Assembly: GCA_000687655.1 (NCBI GenBank)
Contig: JHWR01000004.1
Span: 156,258 to 220,257 of the forward strand
Origin: Lachnospiraceae bacterium YSB2008
GTDB taxonomy: Bacteria > Bacillota > Clostridia > Lachnospirales > Lachnospiraceae
Length of the DNA: 64,000 bases
Reading direction: 5' to 3'
The notes under the pieces: generated by a model
Database searches by the model: none
What the model was told of the DNA's origin: nothing
What the model saw: only the letters and a program-made list of their open reading frames with translations
Made by a program: the position numbers and the translations under genes
Shown here: positions 17,066 through 25,366 of the stretch, in pieces
Numbering within the stretch: position 1 is the stretch's first letter
How the letters are laid out: the number at the start of each line of letters is the position of its first letter

Positions 17066-17683
17066 GTGGGTAAGAATGAGCTGCTCGAAGAGCTTTCGGA
17101 TGATGAGCTTATAGAGCTTTCAAGAAATGGAAACAGTGACGCAGAGGAATGTCTGCTCAGCAGATATGCTCCTCTCGTAAAGAAAGAGATAAGGTATCTT
17201 TACATATCAGGGGCCGAGACGGAGGACCTCTCACAGGAAGCTATGATAGGTCTTGTGAAGGCTATAAGAGATTATGATATCTCGGGGAACGCTACATTTA
17301 TCACTTATGCAACAGTATGCGTAAGAAATCAGATAAGAAGCGCTATAACCAGTTCCAACCGTCTGAAACATCAGCCGCTGAATACCTATGTCTCTTTTTA
17401 TTCTGATGTTGGAAATGGAGTTGAAGGTGAGGAGAGCGATATAGAGCTCATAGATGTACTCACTGCAAAGGAGGAGTCTGATCCGGAATATCTTTTCCTT
17501 CTTGAGGAGAAAAGAAATGCCCTCCTTGACAGCATCGAGACACGCCTCAGCTCAATGGAGCGTAAGGTGGCAAGACTCTATCTTGAGGGCATGACCTATA
17601 TGGATATAGCCAAGACTCTCGGAAAGAATGAACAGTCGGTTACGAATGCTCTTTCAAGAGCGAGAGCTAAGCTTAGAGACTAG
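17066..17683 (+). CDS. sigH: SigH-like RNA polymerase sigma factor
   Basis: GTG 17066 begins five bases after the rlmB stop. The 205-residue product has sigma region 2 (YLYISGAETEDLSQEAMIGL, YDISGNATFITYATVCVRNQ) and region 4 (SSMERKVARLYLEGMTYMDI followed by an AKTLGKNEQSVTNALSRAR helix-turn-helix). This form, and its place after rlmB, match SigH of spore-forming Firmicutes. There it controls early stationary-phase and competence genes. Sporulation cannot be judged from this window. A Thr/Ser/Asn-rich linker with acidic residues lies between the two domains. The gene symbol rests on synteny and length. Confidence 0.85.
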   Translation: MGKNELLEELSDDELIELSRNGNSDAEECLLSRYAPLVKKEIRYLYISGAETEDLSQEAMIGLVKAIRDYDISGNATFITYATVCVRNQIRSAITSSNRLKHQPLNTYVSFYSDVGNGVEGEESDIELIDVLTAKEESDPEYLFLLEEKRNALLDSIETRLSSMERKVARLYLEGMTYMDIAKTLGKNEQSVTNALSRARAKLRD

Positions 17684-17708
17684 TGAAGCATTTTGTAGAT
17701 TTGCCGGA

Positions 17709-18197
17709 TCAGTTTACGCTTTTGATTGACTCAATGAATGAGGCAGGATCAGTCATATTACTGAGTGAAGCGTTTGTATACTGACCGTCGGATGTTACTT
17801 CACGTCCGAAGTATTCCGGAGGTGTGAAGCCTTCGGCAGTTTCAATATCGGGGAATTCAACCTCGGCATATATTAGACCATCATAGATTCCGTGGAAGAC
17901 ATCAAGTTCTACACGGAGTTTTTCTTTTTCCAGAGGAATGATATAGCGGGTCTTATCTATAAAGTTACCTTCGACCTTTGGTATGAGGGATGTATATTCT
18001 TCCTCGGAAAGATTGATCTCGTATTCCTCTCTTGCCAGAAGACCGCCTGATTTTACTGTCAGGATGTAACTGTCATCTGATTTCCGGATTCTGATGACAG
18101 GAGATACGGAGATGTATCCCTGTGACAATTCATGATGCTCGTAACTTCCCAGGGCAAATGGGATTTCGTCTATTAAAAACTTACGCTCGATTTCCAT
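17709..18197 (-). CDS. CYTH-domain (triphosphate tunnel) protein
   Basis: The 162-residue product starts with the signature MEIERKFLI (ExExK) of CYTH enzymes. Other acidic and basic tunnel residues follow (VIRIRKSDDSYILTVKSGG, EYEINL, LRVELDVFHG, YAEVEFPD). Such proteins bind triphosphate compounds with a divalent metal and hydrolyse tripolyphosphate or thiamine triphosphate, or cyclise ATP. Single-domain bacterial versions are most often triphosphatases. It is convergent with the sigma factor and divergent from the DJ-1-like gene, with a large palindrome in the shared upstream region. Confidence 0.88.
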   Translation of the reverse strand: MEIERKFLIDEIPFALGSYEHHELSQGYISVSPVIRIRKSDDSYILTVKSGGLLAREEYEINLSEEEYTSLIPKVEGNFIDKTRYIIPLEKEKLRVELDVFHGIYDGLIYAEVEFPDIETAEGFTPPEYFGREVTSDGQYTNASLSNMTDPASFIESIKSVN

Positions 18198-18226
18198 TTA
18201 TATATACTCCTTATTTGATTGAAGTT

Positions 18227-18461
18227 TAATACGTATATTAGATTCATATTAATGCTGCTACCTCATGAAAAACATTGGTTAATTTTCGTAATAATCACGT
18301 AGCGGCGAGCGCTTGGTTTTCTAAAAAGTGCCAATGTCTGAGCGAAGCGAGTTTTGGTGCTTTTTTGAAAACCACAGCGAGTACGCACGTAGATTATAGA
18401 AAATTGCTACCAGTTTTTCATGGGGTATGCAGCAGTGAAATATGAATAACTATACGTATTA
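18227..18461. repeat. 235-bp imperfect palindromic element
   Basis: The ends are perfect 11-base inverted repeats (TAATACGTATA at 18227-18237 and TATACGTATTA at 18451-18461). Inward the two arms keep matching in blocks: ATTCATATT, TGCTGC, CATGAAAAAC, AATTTTC, ACGT, TGGTTTTC and CCAA with their complements. The centre (about 18335-18355) is rich in GAGCG/GCGAG. It fills most of the 368-base gap between the divergent CYTH and DJ-1 genes, so it must contain or displace their promoters. A MITE-like element or a symmetrical regulatory hairpin are the main options. Confidence 0.85.
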
Positions 18462-18565
18462 TAGTGGGAATATTGAAAAATGGAAAGGAGTATTATATAC
18501 TATCGGAGTGATTGTTCGTGGTAAACCGACGAGAAAAATGTAGCAAATTAGAGGAGGGCTTTGAT

Positions 18566-19117
18566 ATGGTATACATACTGATGGCGGATGGTTTTGAAGA
18601 GATTGAAGGAATCATGGTTGTTGATCTGCTCAGAAGAGCAAGAATCGACATTAAGATGGTTTCAATACATGACAGGCTTGAAATCGTGAGCAGTCATAAT
18701 GTTCCGATAAAGACAGATATGCTTATAAGTGAAATGCCTGAGGAGGCTGAAATGATAGTACTTCCGGGTGGACTCAAGGGAACAAATAATCTTAAGGCCA
18801 GCGAGGAAGTTAAGAATGTTATTCTTAGACAGAATGAAAAGGGCGGATATCTGGCAGCTATTTGTGCTGCTCCGACTGTATATGGCATGCTCGGTCTTCT
18901 TAAGGGTAAGAAGGCTACATGTTATCCGGGACTTGAAGATGGTCTTATAGGCGCTGAGTGGACAGGTGACGACGTTACTGTTGCTGTAGACGGCAACTTC
19001 ATTACAAGCAGATCTCTTGCAACAAGTGTTGATTTTGCACTTACTATCATAGAGATACTTAAGGATAAAGAAACTGCAGACAAAGTTGCTGCAGGTGTAG
19101 TATATCGTGGATGGTAA
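18566..19117 (+). CDS. DJ-1/PfpI family protein
   Basis: ATG 18566 lies five bases after GAGGAGGG; an ATG-less frame continues upstream but has no such site. The product of about 183 residues has the DJ-1 nucleophile elbow with Cys in AAICAAPTVYG, the early acidic residue in ADGFEEIEG and the C-terminal SRSLATSVDFAL block. Bacterial members include chaperones, glyoxalases and oxidative stress proteins. The catalytic Cys and Glu are present. Which activity applies is not decidable here. It is divergent from the CYTH gene across the palindrome and lies 69 bases before murF. Confidence 0.9.
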   Translation: MVYILMADGFEEIEGIMVVDLLRRARIDIKMVSIHDRLEIVSSHNVPIKTDMLISEMPEEAEMIVLPGGLKGTNNLKASEEVKNVILRQNEKGGYLAAICAAPTVYGMLGLLKGKKATCYPGLEDGLIGAEWTGDDVTVAVDGNFITSRSLATSVDFALTIIEILKDKETADKVAAGVVYRGW

Positions 19118-19186
19118 AAACTGACCGGTATTATAGTCGATGTATGAATATAATGATAGTATTGATGATTTGAATTAGGAGACATC

Positions 19187-20581
19187 ATGAAAAGTATTAG
19201 TGTAGGTGAGTTAGTAAATATTGTCGGAGGCAAGCTTCTGACAGGAAATACAGGAATCAGTGTTACTGATGTGGCAATAGATTCCAGAGTTGTTGAAGAG
19301 GGCATGCTTTTTGTTCCTATCATAGGAGAGAAGGTAGATGCTCATAAGTTCATACCGGAAGTAGCTAAGAAAGCGGCAGCTGTATTTACAGACAGAGAAA
19401 GTGTACTTGATGAGGTTGATGATCAGTATAAAGAAAACTGTGCGATCATTAAGGTAGATGATACTTTGAGAGCTTTCCAGGTAATGGGGATATACTTCAG
19501 AAAGCATTATGACAAAAAGGTTGTCGGAGTTACCGGAAGCGTGGGAAAGACAACTACAAGAGAGATGATAACTTCGGCACTGGGCAGTTCATTTGCAGTT
19601 TATTCAACTAAGAAGAACTATAATTCTGAGATAGGTACGCCTATCACTCTTGCCGGAATGCTGGATGAGCCATCGGATGTGGCTGTTCTTGAACTTGGAA
19701 TAAGTGATTTTGGTGAGATGGATGTTCTTACTGAAATGACTATGCCGAATATTGGTGTTGTTACGAATATCGGTGTTTCGCACATCGAATACTTCAAAAC
19801 AAGAGATAACATCTGTATAGAGAAGCTTAAGATTGCAGGCCGTATGGATGATACAGGAGTTCTTTTCCTGAACGGTGAAGATAAATTCCTGCTTGCTATG
19901 AGAAATAATCTGTCTGTTAAGGCATTTTACTACGGACTGCATGAGAATCAGGATTATCATGCTGAGAATATCAGAATAGAGGATGGCAGAAGTTGCTTTA
20001 CTTACGTGCATGATGATACAAGAGTAGAGATGAGTCTCAATCTGCTCGGCAATCATATGATACTCAATGCCGTTGCAGCTATGGCAGTTTGTGAATATAT
20101 GGGGCTTGATCTTGATAAGGCTGCTGAAGCTCTATCACAGTTCAAGGGTCAGAGACAGAATGTATATAAGTCTGAGGATGGATTTACTATCATCGATGAT
20201 GCATACAACGCAAGCCCGGATTCAATGAGAGCAGAGCTTGCAGTGCTTGCAGAGACTCCTACAACCGGCAGAAGAATAGCAGTTCTGGGTGATATGTTGG
20301 AACTTGGACCGGATTCACCTAAATTCCATGCTGAAGTTGGAAGAGCAGTCCTCTCAAATGATGTTGATATATTGATTACTGTTGGAAATGAAATGAAGAA
20401 TGCGCATGAGCTGGTTAAGTCCTCAGATGCAGATGATATCGAGGCGGTTCATTTCGATGAGAATGCCGGAGTGGCAGATTATATAAAAAATATTGCCAAA
20501 GAAGGGGATACAATCCTATTTAAGGCATCAAATGGAATGAGATTTAAGGAAATTATCACAGAATTTAAACCGGCTATTTAG
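19187..20581 (+). CDS. murF: UDP-N-acetylmuramoyl-tripeptide--D-alanyl-D-alanine ligase
   Basis: The 464-residue product has the Mur ligase ATP-binding loop (GVTGSVGKTTTREMI), the central motif (LELGISDFGEMDVL), NHMILNAVAAMAV-type residues and the C-terminal DAYNASPDSMRAELAVL. It adds D-Ala-D-Ala to the UDP-MurNAc-tripeptide, the last cytoplasmic step of peptidoglycan precursor synthesis. Length is typical. It stands apart from the other mur genes here, next to the DJ-1-like gene. An AT-rich region of 265 bases follows before the histone-like gene. Confidence 0.96.
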   Translation: MKSISVGELVNIVGGKLLTGNTGISVTDVAIDSRVVEEGMLFVPIIGEKVDAHKFIPEVAKKAAAVFTDRESVLDEVDDQYKENCAIIKVDDTLRAFQVMGIYFRKHYDKKVVGVTGSVGKTTTREMITSALGSSFAVYSTKKNYNSEIGTPITLAGMLDEPSDVAVLELGISDFGEMDVLTEMTMPNIGVVTNIGVSHIEYFKTRDNICIEKLKIAGRMDDTGVLFLNGEDKFLLAMRNNLSVKAFYYGLHENQDYHAENIRIEDGRSCFTYVHDDTRVEMSLNLLGNHMILNAVAAMAVCEYMGLDLDKAAEALSQFKGQRQNVYKSEDGFTIIDDAYNASPDSMRAELAVLAETPTTGRRIAVLGDMLELGPDSPKFHAEVGRAVLSNDVDILITVGNEMKNAHELVKSSDADDIEAVHFDENAGVADYIKNIAKEGDTILFKASNGMRFKEIITEFKPAI

Positions 20582-20736
20582 GCAACTTTCACAAAAAACG
20601 TAAAAATGCCTAATTTTACGGTATACATGTTTGATAGTTTTGCGGTACAAAACAGTGCTCTGATTGTATAAAATGTTTTTACGATTGATTTAATTAAGAA
20701 AAAACCTAGTAAATACGTAGAAAATCATTAAATATA

Positions 20737-20765
20737 TTGCAAAAATGTTAAATAAGTTATATTAT
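20737..20765 (+). promoter_or_regulatory. Promoter of the histone-like gene
   Basis: TTGCAA at 20737-20742 and TATTAT at 20760-20765, 17 bases apart, in a very AT-rich stretch that would favour strong expression. Confidence 0.5.
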
Positions 20766-20846
20766 CTCACTCGTAAGCAAATTAAAAATTGTTACATCAC
20801 AGTAGTAGTAAGTAGTTATTAATTATTTATTTTGGAGGAATTCGAA

Positions 20847-21371
20847 ATGGCAGTAAAGAAGACAAGTGTTAAGGAACTTGCAGCAAAGGCAGCAGTTGCT
20901 AAGGCTGAGGCTAAGACTGAAGTTAAGGAAGAAGCTAAGAAGGCAGTTGCTAAGGTAGCTGAGAAGAAGGAAGCTCCTAAGGCTGAGGCTAAGAAGGCTC
21001 CTGCAAAGAAGGCACCAGCAAAGAAGGCAGAGGCTAAGAAGGCTGAGCCAGCTAAGAAGGCAGAAGTTAAGAAGGCTGAGCCAGCTAAGAAGGCAGCTCC
21101 AGCAAAGAAGGCACCTGCAAAGAAGGCAGAGGTTAAGAAGGCTGAGCCAGCTAAGAAGGCAGCTCCGGCAAAGAAGGCACCTGCTAAGAAGGCAGCAGCT
21201 AAGGTTGTTGTTGAGATCCAGTACGCTGGTAACAATATAACAACAGACGAGATCGTTGCTAAGATCCAGGAAGTTGCTAAGGCTAAGAAGGAACTCAATG
21301 TTTACTATCAGCCAGAAATCAACAAGGCATACTATACAGCTGATGGCGTTAACGGAGAGTACGATTTCTAA
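20847..21371 (+). CDS. Lys/Ala/Pro-repeat histone-like protein (DUF6465-like C-terminus)
   Basis: ATG 20847 follows GGAGG. The 174-residue product has about 115 N-terminal residues of low complexity, built from repeats such as AKKAEPAKKAE and APAKKAPAKKAE, like the tails of histone H1 and bacterial H1-like nucleoid proteins. The last 60 residues form a small globular domain (VVVEIQYAGNNITTDEIVAK and then LNVYYQPEINKAYYTADGV) resembling Lachnospiraceae DUF6465 proteins. The basic tail should bind DNA or RNA non-specifically. The role of the globular part is not known to me. The gene has its own promoter and a strong bidirectional terminator. Confidence 0.8.
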   Translation: MAVKKTSVKELAAKAAVAKAEAKTEVKEEAKKAVAKVAEKKEAPKAEAKKAPAKKAPAKKAEAKKAEPAKKAEVKKAEPAKKAAPAKKAPAKKAEVKKAEPAKKAAPAKKAPAKKAAAKVVVEIQYAGNNITTDEIVAKIQEVAKAKKELNVYYQPEINKAYYTADGVNGEYDF

Positions 21372-21390
21372 TTAGCTGATCAGATATAGT

Positions 21391-21436
21391 AAAAAAGACA
21401 GGCATGTCGCTCGCGACAATGCCTGTCTTTTTGTTT
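21391..21436. terminator. Bidirectional terminator
   Basis: AAAGACAGGC pairs with GCCTGTCTTT, with an inner TGTCG/CGACA stem, and is flanked by A-run and T-run. It serves both the histone-like gene and the convergent clpX paralogue. Confidence 0.92.
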
Positions 21437-21469
21437 TATCCGATGGGGTGCAACTGAGCAGTTACGCAA

Positions 21470-22846
21470 TTATACCCCACGCATCTCGATGATCGGAGCA
21501 CCTTTTCCTCTTACATAATCTCCGGTGATCGTTACTCGACCGATATTATCATCCTTAGGTATCTGATACATAATATCGAGCATGAATTCTTCTATTATAG
21601 ACCTGAGTGCTCTGGCGCCGGTCTTTCTTTCCATAGCCTTCTCAGCTATGGCCTCATATGCAGAATCATCGAACTGAAGATCCACTTCATCAAGAAGCAG
21701 GAGTTTCTTGTACTGCTTTAGTATGGCGTTTTTCGGTTCGCTCAGAATCTTTACGTACATATCCTTATCAAGTGAATCAAGAGCAAAGACTACAGGGAGT
21801 CTTCCGAGAAATTCAGGGATCATTCCGAATTCACGGAGATCCTCAATCATGACCTTGGACATAACATTTCCTGACTTTTCAATTTCTGTTCTGAGTTCTG
21901 CTCCGAAACCGATGGAAGACTGTTTTGTAAGTCTTGTAAGGATTATCTCTTCAAGATCAGGGAATGCACCGCCGCAGATGAAGAGTATGTTCTTCGTATT
22001 CATGACAGTGGTAGGAGTCATGGCATTCTTGCTTCCGGTTCCTATAGGAACTTCGACATCACTTCCTTCAAGAAGCTTGAGGAGCCCCTGCTGAACAGCT
22101 TCACCGCTGACATCTCTTGAACGGGTTTCCTGTTTCTTGGCAATCTTATCAATTTCATCGATGAAGACTATTCCACGTTCAGCCTTTTCAACATCATTAC
22201 CTGCAACAGAAAGGAGCTTGGAAAGCACACTTTCAACGTCGTCGCCAATATAACCGGCCTCAGTAAGACTGGTTGCATCGGTTATAGCAAGCGGAACGTC
22301 CAGTATCTGAGCTATAGTCTTAACTATGTAGGTTTTACCGGAACCCGTAGGCCCTATCATGAGCATGTTTGATTTTTCTATCTCAACACCGTCGTCAGTA
22401 TTTTCCGGAGAGAGGACTCTCTTATAATGATTATATACTGCGACTGACATGACCTTCTTGGCGTATTCCTGTCCGACAACATGTTCATCCAGCATGGCCT
22501 TTATCTTGTGAGGGGCAGGTATGTCCTTCAGTGTTAAGACCTTCTCTCCGGAAGCTTCATCGCCCTCAGGGTTCTCAGCCTTCTTTCTTTTCTTAACCTT
22601 CTGGCTCTCCGGAATATCCTCCGGAGGGGTGAAGATGTTGAAGTTGTTGAAGCCTTTCATGTTTGAGAAGCTTGCGAAAGGTGATCCGTCACTGTTTATT
22701 GTGTTGAATGTCTTCTGGATACAGTCAGGACATATATACATATTATTCATGAACTGTATAAGCTTGCCGGCAGTTGACTCCGGTCTGCGGCACATATAAC
22801 AGTACTTTTCATATTCGTCATTATTATTGTTATTATTCTCTGACAT
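21470..22846 (-). CDS. ClpX-like AAA+ ATPase, divergent second copy
   Basis: The 458-residue product has an N-terminal zinc finger (CYMCRRPESTAG, CPDC), Walker A (GPTGSGKT), Walker B (IVFIDEIDKI) and the IGF loop for docking ClpP (SSIGFGAEL). It therefore should unfold proteins for a ClpP barrel. It differs from the standard ClpX encoded at 56004 at substrate-contacting loops: GYVG is GYIG, and the RKH pore loop (GRKHPQQE in the other copy) is replaced by a SKNAMTPTT segment. An insert of about 30 charged residues follows the zinc domain. It is not linked to clpP. I infer a different substrate range, and have left the symbol empty to avoid confusion with the true clpX. Confidence 0.9.
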   Translation of the reverse strand: MSENNNNNNDEYEKYCYMCRRPESTAGKLIQFMNNMYICPDCIQKTFNTINSDGSPFASFSNMKGFNNFNIFTPPEDIPESQKVKKRKKAENPEGDEASGEKVLTLKDIPAPHKIKAMLDEHVVGQEYAKKVMSVAVYNHYKRVLSPENTDDGVEIEKSNMLMIGPTGSGKTYIVKTIAQILDVPLAITDATSLTEAGYIGDDVESVLSKLLSVAGNDVEKAERGIVFIDEIDKIAKKQETRSRDVSGEAVQQGLLKLLEGSDVEVPIGTGSKNAMTPTTVMNTKNILFICGGAFPDLEEIILTRLTKQSSIGFGAELRTEIEKSGNVMSKVMIEDLREFGMIPEFLGRLPVVFALDSLDKDMYVKILSEPKNAILKQYKKLLLLDEVDLQFDDSAYEAIAEKAMERKTGARALRSIIEEFMLDIMYQIPKDDNIGRVTITGDYVRGKGAPIIEMRGV

Positions 22847-23066
22847 TACATTTCTCCTATATTATAAGTGGGGGTTCCACACTGTTTATACGCAGCATTC
22901 CTGTTTCGTGTGCTGCAATCTGCTAAACATTATATCAAATACTGTATAAAATTCATATATCTATGTAATAAATGAACTGTTGATGTAGAAAAATGGATTA
23001 CATAATACAAAAACTTTGTATATTCTATGGATTGTGCATTTATTATCTTTGGAATACCATATAGGC

Positions 23067-23768
23067 ATGGTAAATATAATAGCACATAGAGGGGCATCGT
23101 ACCTTGCCCACCATGACAATTCTATAGAAGCCTTCGAGCTTGCCATAGAGCTTGGCGCAGATATGGTCGAATTCGATGTCAGAAAGACACGTGATGGTGA
23201 ACTCATAGTTTATCATGACAGGAATTTTGCGGATTCACCTATAGGCTGGCAGACCTTCGAGAATATTGAGAGAGAGGCATATGAGAAAGGAATTGATATA
23301 CCTACTCTGGATGAGGTCCTTAAGTTCTGTCACGGCAGGATCAAGATGGATATAGAAGTAAAAGAACCCGGTTTCGAGAAGGAGCTTGTCAAAAAGATCA
23401 ATGCTGTATGTGATTATGATGAGTATTCAGTCAAGTCTTTCCATGATAAGGTAATCTATAAGATCAAGAAACTGGATAAGAATATAAAGACAGGACTTCT
23501 CATAGGTAAGGAAAAGGTAACTCTTCGACAGAAGATATTTGAGTATTTTCCTGAAAGAAGGCTTGTTGCTGCAAAGGCGGACTTTGTATCTCCGAATTAT
23601 AAGCTTTGCACAAATGGATTCATTCTCCGAATGAAAAGAAAACACATCCCGGTTTATGCATGGACCATCAACAGCACTGCTGATATGAGGAAGTATATAA
23701 GAAGAGGTGTCGATGCGATAATCACCGACAAACCGGACGCCGGACTGTTCGTAAGAAATACAGTATAA
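23067..23768 (+). CDS. Glycerophosphodiester phosphodiesterase
   Basis: I place the start at ATG 23067, giving MVNIIAHRGAS; the upstream frame has no ribosome-binding site, and the site here is also weak. The product of about 234 residues has the GDPD active-site residues: HRG, then EFDVRKTRDGELIVYHD (metal-binding Glu and Asp, catalytic His) and a later Lys-containing DIEVKE strand. It releases glycerol-3-phosphate from glycerophosphodiesters, cytosolic here since no signal peptide is seen. The C-terminal VYAWTINSTADMRKYIRRGV and DAIITDKPD are typical. It is followed by a small membrane protein gene. Confidence 0.93.
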   Translation: MVNIIAHRGASYLAHHDNSIEAFELAIELGADMVEFDVRKTRDGELIVYHDRNFADSPIGWQTFENIEREAYEKGIDIPTLDEVLKFCHGRIKMDIEVKEPGFEKELVKKINAVCDYDEYSVKSFHDKVIYKIKKLDKNIKTGLLIGKEKVTLRQKIFEYFPERRLVAAKADFVSPNYKLCTNGFILRMKRKHIPVYAWTINSTADMRKYIRRGVDAIITDKPDAGLFVRNTV

Positions 23769-23797
23769 ACTATGACTCATTATGGGGGATACTTAAT

Positions 23798-24157
23798 ATG
23801 AAGAAACGTATCGTGAGTTATATAAAATATATAGATGATATGCTTGCAGAAAGTGAAGAGAGAGACTGGGAGAAGGAAGCAGAGCTTCATCTTACACAGA
23901 TAGCATTCTTTTCACATGAGAGACTTGTGCATCTCATAGTATTCGTGCTTGTGGCTTTATGCACTGTGATGACCATACTCGCATTCGTACTTTCCGGAGA
24001 GATAATGCTTCTTCCGCTTGCACTTTTACTCTTTATACTTCTGATACCATATTGCATGCATTATTACCTTCTGGAGAATTCAGTCCAGAAGATGTACGAC
24101 CAGTACGATGCAATGATGAACAAAATCCAGCCGGGACGTTTCTCGGTGAGTGAATAA
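23798..24157 (+). CDS. Small two-helix membrane protein of unknown function
   Basis: The 119-residue product has a charged N-terminal helix (residues 1-40) followed by two close membrane helices at about residues 45-65 and 70-90, then a short soluble tail. No catalytic motif is visible and I do not recognise the family. It sits 29 bases after the phosphodiesterase gene and may be co-expressed with it. A weak A/C-rich hairpin and an AT-rich promoter-like stretch follow before the deacetylase gene. Confidence 0.75.
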   Translation: MKKRIVSYIKYIDDMLAESEERDWEKEAELHLTQIAFFSHERLVHLIVFVLVALCTVMTILAFVLSGEIMLLPLALLLFILLIPYCMHYYLLENSVQKMYDQYDAMMNKIQPGRFSVSE

Positions 24158-24324
24158 TGGGACAGAGAACTTATCTCCGGGTGGCTTGACAAGGCCTTAA
24201 AAAAGTGTTTTAATAGTCGCTAAACCCCTGATTCTACGTGGTTTTTTTGGTATGTCCGATACTTTGTGCAACAAGTTTTTTGACATACTATATATAGAGA
24301 TTTAATAGAAAGACATCTAGGTAA

Positions 24325-25350
24325 ATGGCAGGATTTCACAAGAAAAGAAAACATAGTAGTAAAAGGAACCTCGCGTCACTCATATACATAGTATTTGGGC
24401 TTTCGCTTGTTCTTTCGATGGTCATAACAATTGTGGTTATGAATCATACATCAAAGGTTTCGAGCAGCTTCGATGACCTTGTAGGCACTGAAGCTATAGA
24501 TAACCGTGAAAACGATACTGAGAAGGCTGAGGTTCTGAACAATGAAAAGACCGGCGAAGACGGTAAGGTAGAGAAGAGCTCATCTGATAAGAAGATGCTC
24601 ACTTCCAATCAGGATTCTACTGAAACTGATGCTGATGCAGAAGAACCGACCTACAGCGAGCATATAGACGTGACACCGGGTGAGTACCATGCAGGCGGTA
24701 AGCTCGAGGGTACAAATGGAAAGACCGTATACATTACATTTGACGACGGTCCATCACCATATACAGATAAAATACTTGATATACTTGCTGAGAAGAATGT
24801 AAAGGCAACATTCTTTGTCGTAAACACAGGCGAGCAGTATTATGATTCAATGAAGAGGATAGTTGATGAGGGACATACGATTGCGATGCATTCGAATTCC
24901 CACATTTATAGCGAGATTTATTCGGATCTCCCTTCATTTAAAAATGACGTTACCAGTATTCATGATCTTATCTACAGTGTGACGGGCTTCAATACCAAGT
25001 ACTACAGATTCCCCGGTGGAAGCACGAATCAGGTTTCAAATGTTCCTATCAGGGACTGCATTGAATACCTGAATGAGAAGGGATATGTATATTTCGACTG
25101 GAATGCACTTAATGATGATACAGTTAATCTCAGTCTTTCGGCTGATGAGCTGAACAGCAGGGCTTTGGGATATGTCAGGAGAAACAGTGGTGATACGATA
25201 CTTCTTCTTCATGACCTTGAGCATCATGAGGGAACTGTTGAAGCTCTCCCTACACTAATAGATACACTTATAGAGGAAGGCTATTCGATAGCTGCCATAG
25301 ATGATGATACGCCTCTCATCAGGCATTTTTCAATCGATGAAGATGAGTAG
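24325..25350 (+). CDS. Polysaccharide deacetylase, membrane-anchored
   Basis: The 341-residue product has a basic N-terminus, a membrane helix at about residues 14-37, an acidic Ser/Glu/Asp-rich linker (residues 45-120) and a NodB homology domain. Motif 1 is TFDDGPSPYT with its two Asp, motif 2 is HSNSHIYSEI with the metal His, and RFPGGSTNQ and LLLHDLE supply further site residues. Such enzymes remove acetyl groups from peptidoglycan GlcNAc or other cell-surface glycans. A TTGACA at 24280 with an AT-rich -10 about 16-17 bases on suggests its own promoter. It precedes folC by 16 bases, although no functional link is evident. Confidence 0.92.
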   Translation: MAGFHKKRKHSSKRNLASLIYIVFGLSLVLSMVITIVVMNHTSKVSSSFDDLVGTEAIDNRENDTEKAEVLNNEKTGEDGKVEKSSSDKKMLTSNQDSTETDADAEEPTYSEHIDVTPGEYHAGGKLEGTNGKTVYITFDDGPSPYTDKILDILAEKNVKATFFVVNTGEQYYDSMKRIVDEGHTIAMHSNSHIYSEIYSDLPSFKNDVTSIHDLIYSVTGFNTKYYRFPGGSTNQVSNVPIRDCIEYLNEKGYVYFDWNALNDDTVNLSLSADELNSRALGYVRRNSGDTILLLHDLEHHEGTVEALPTLIDTLIEEGYSIAAIDDDTPLIRHFSIDEDE

Positions 25351-25366
25351 ATCTTAGGAGTCGTGG

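Noticed and set aside
20819..21298. Minus-strand frame encoding Ala/Phe/Leu repeats opposite the histone-like gene
   Set aside because: It is the complement of the AAG-GCN repeats. The plus-strand gene has promoter, ribosome-binding site and terminator; the minus strand has none.
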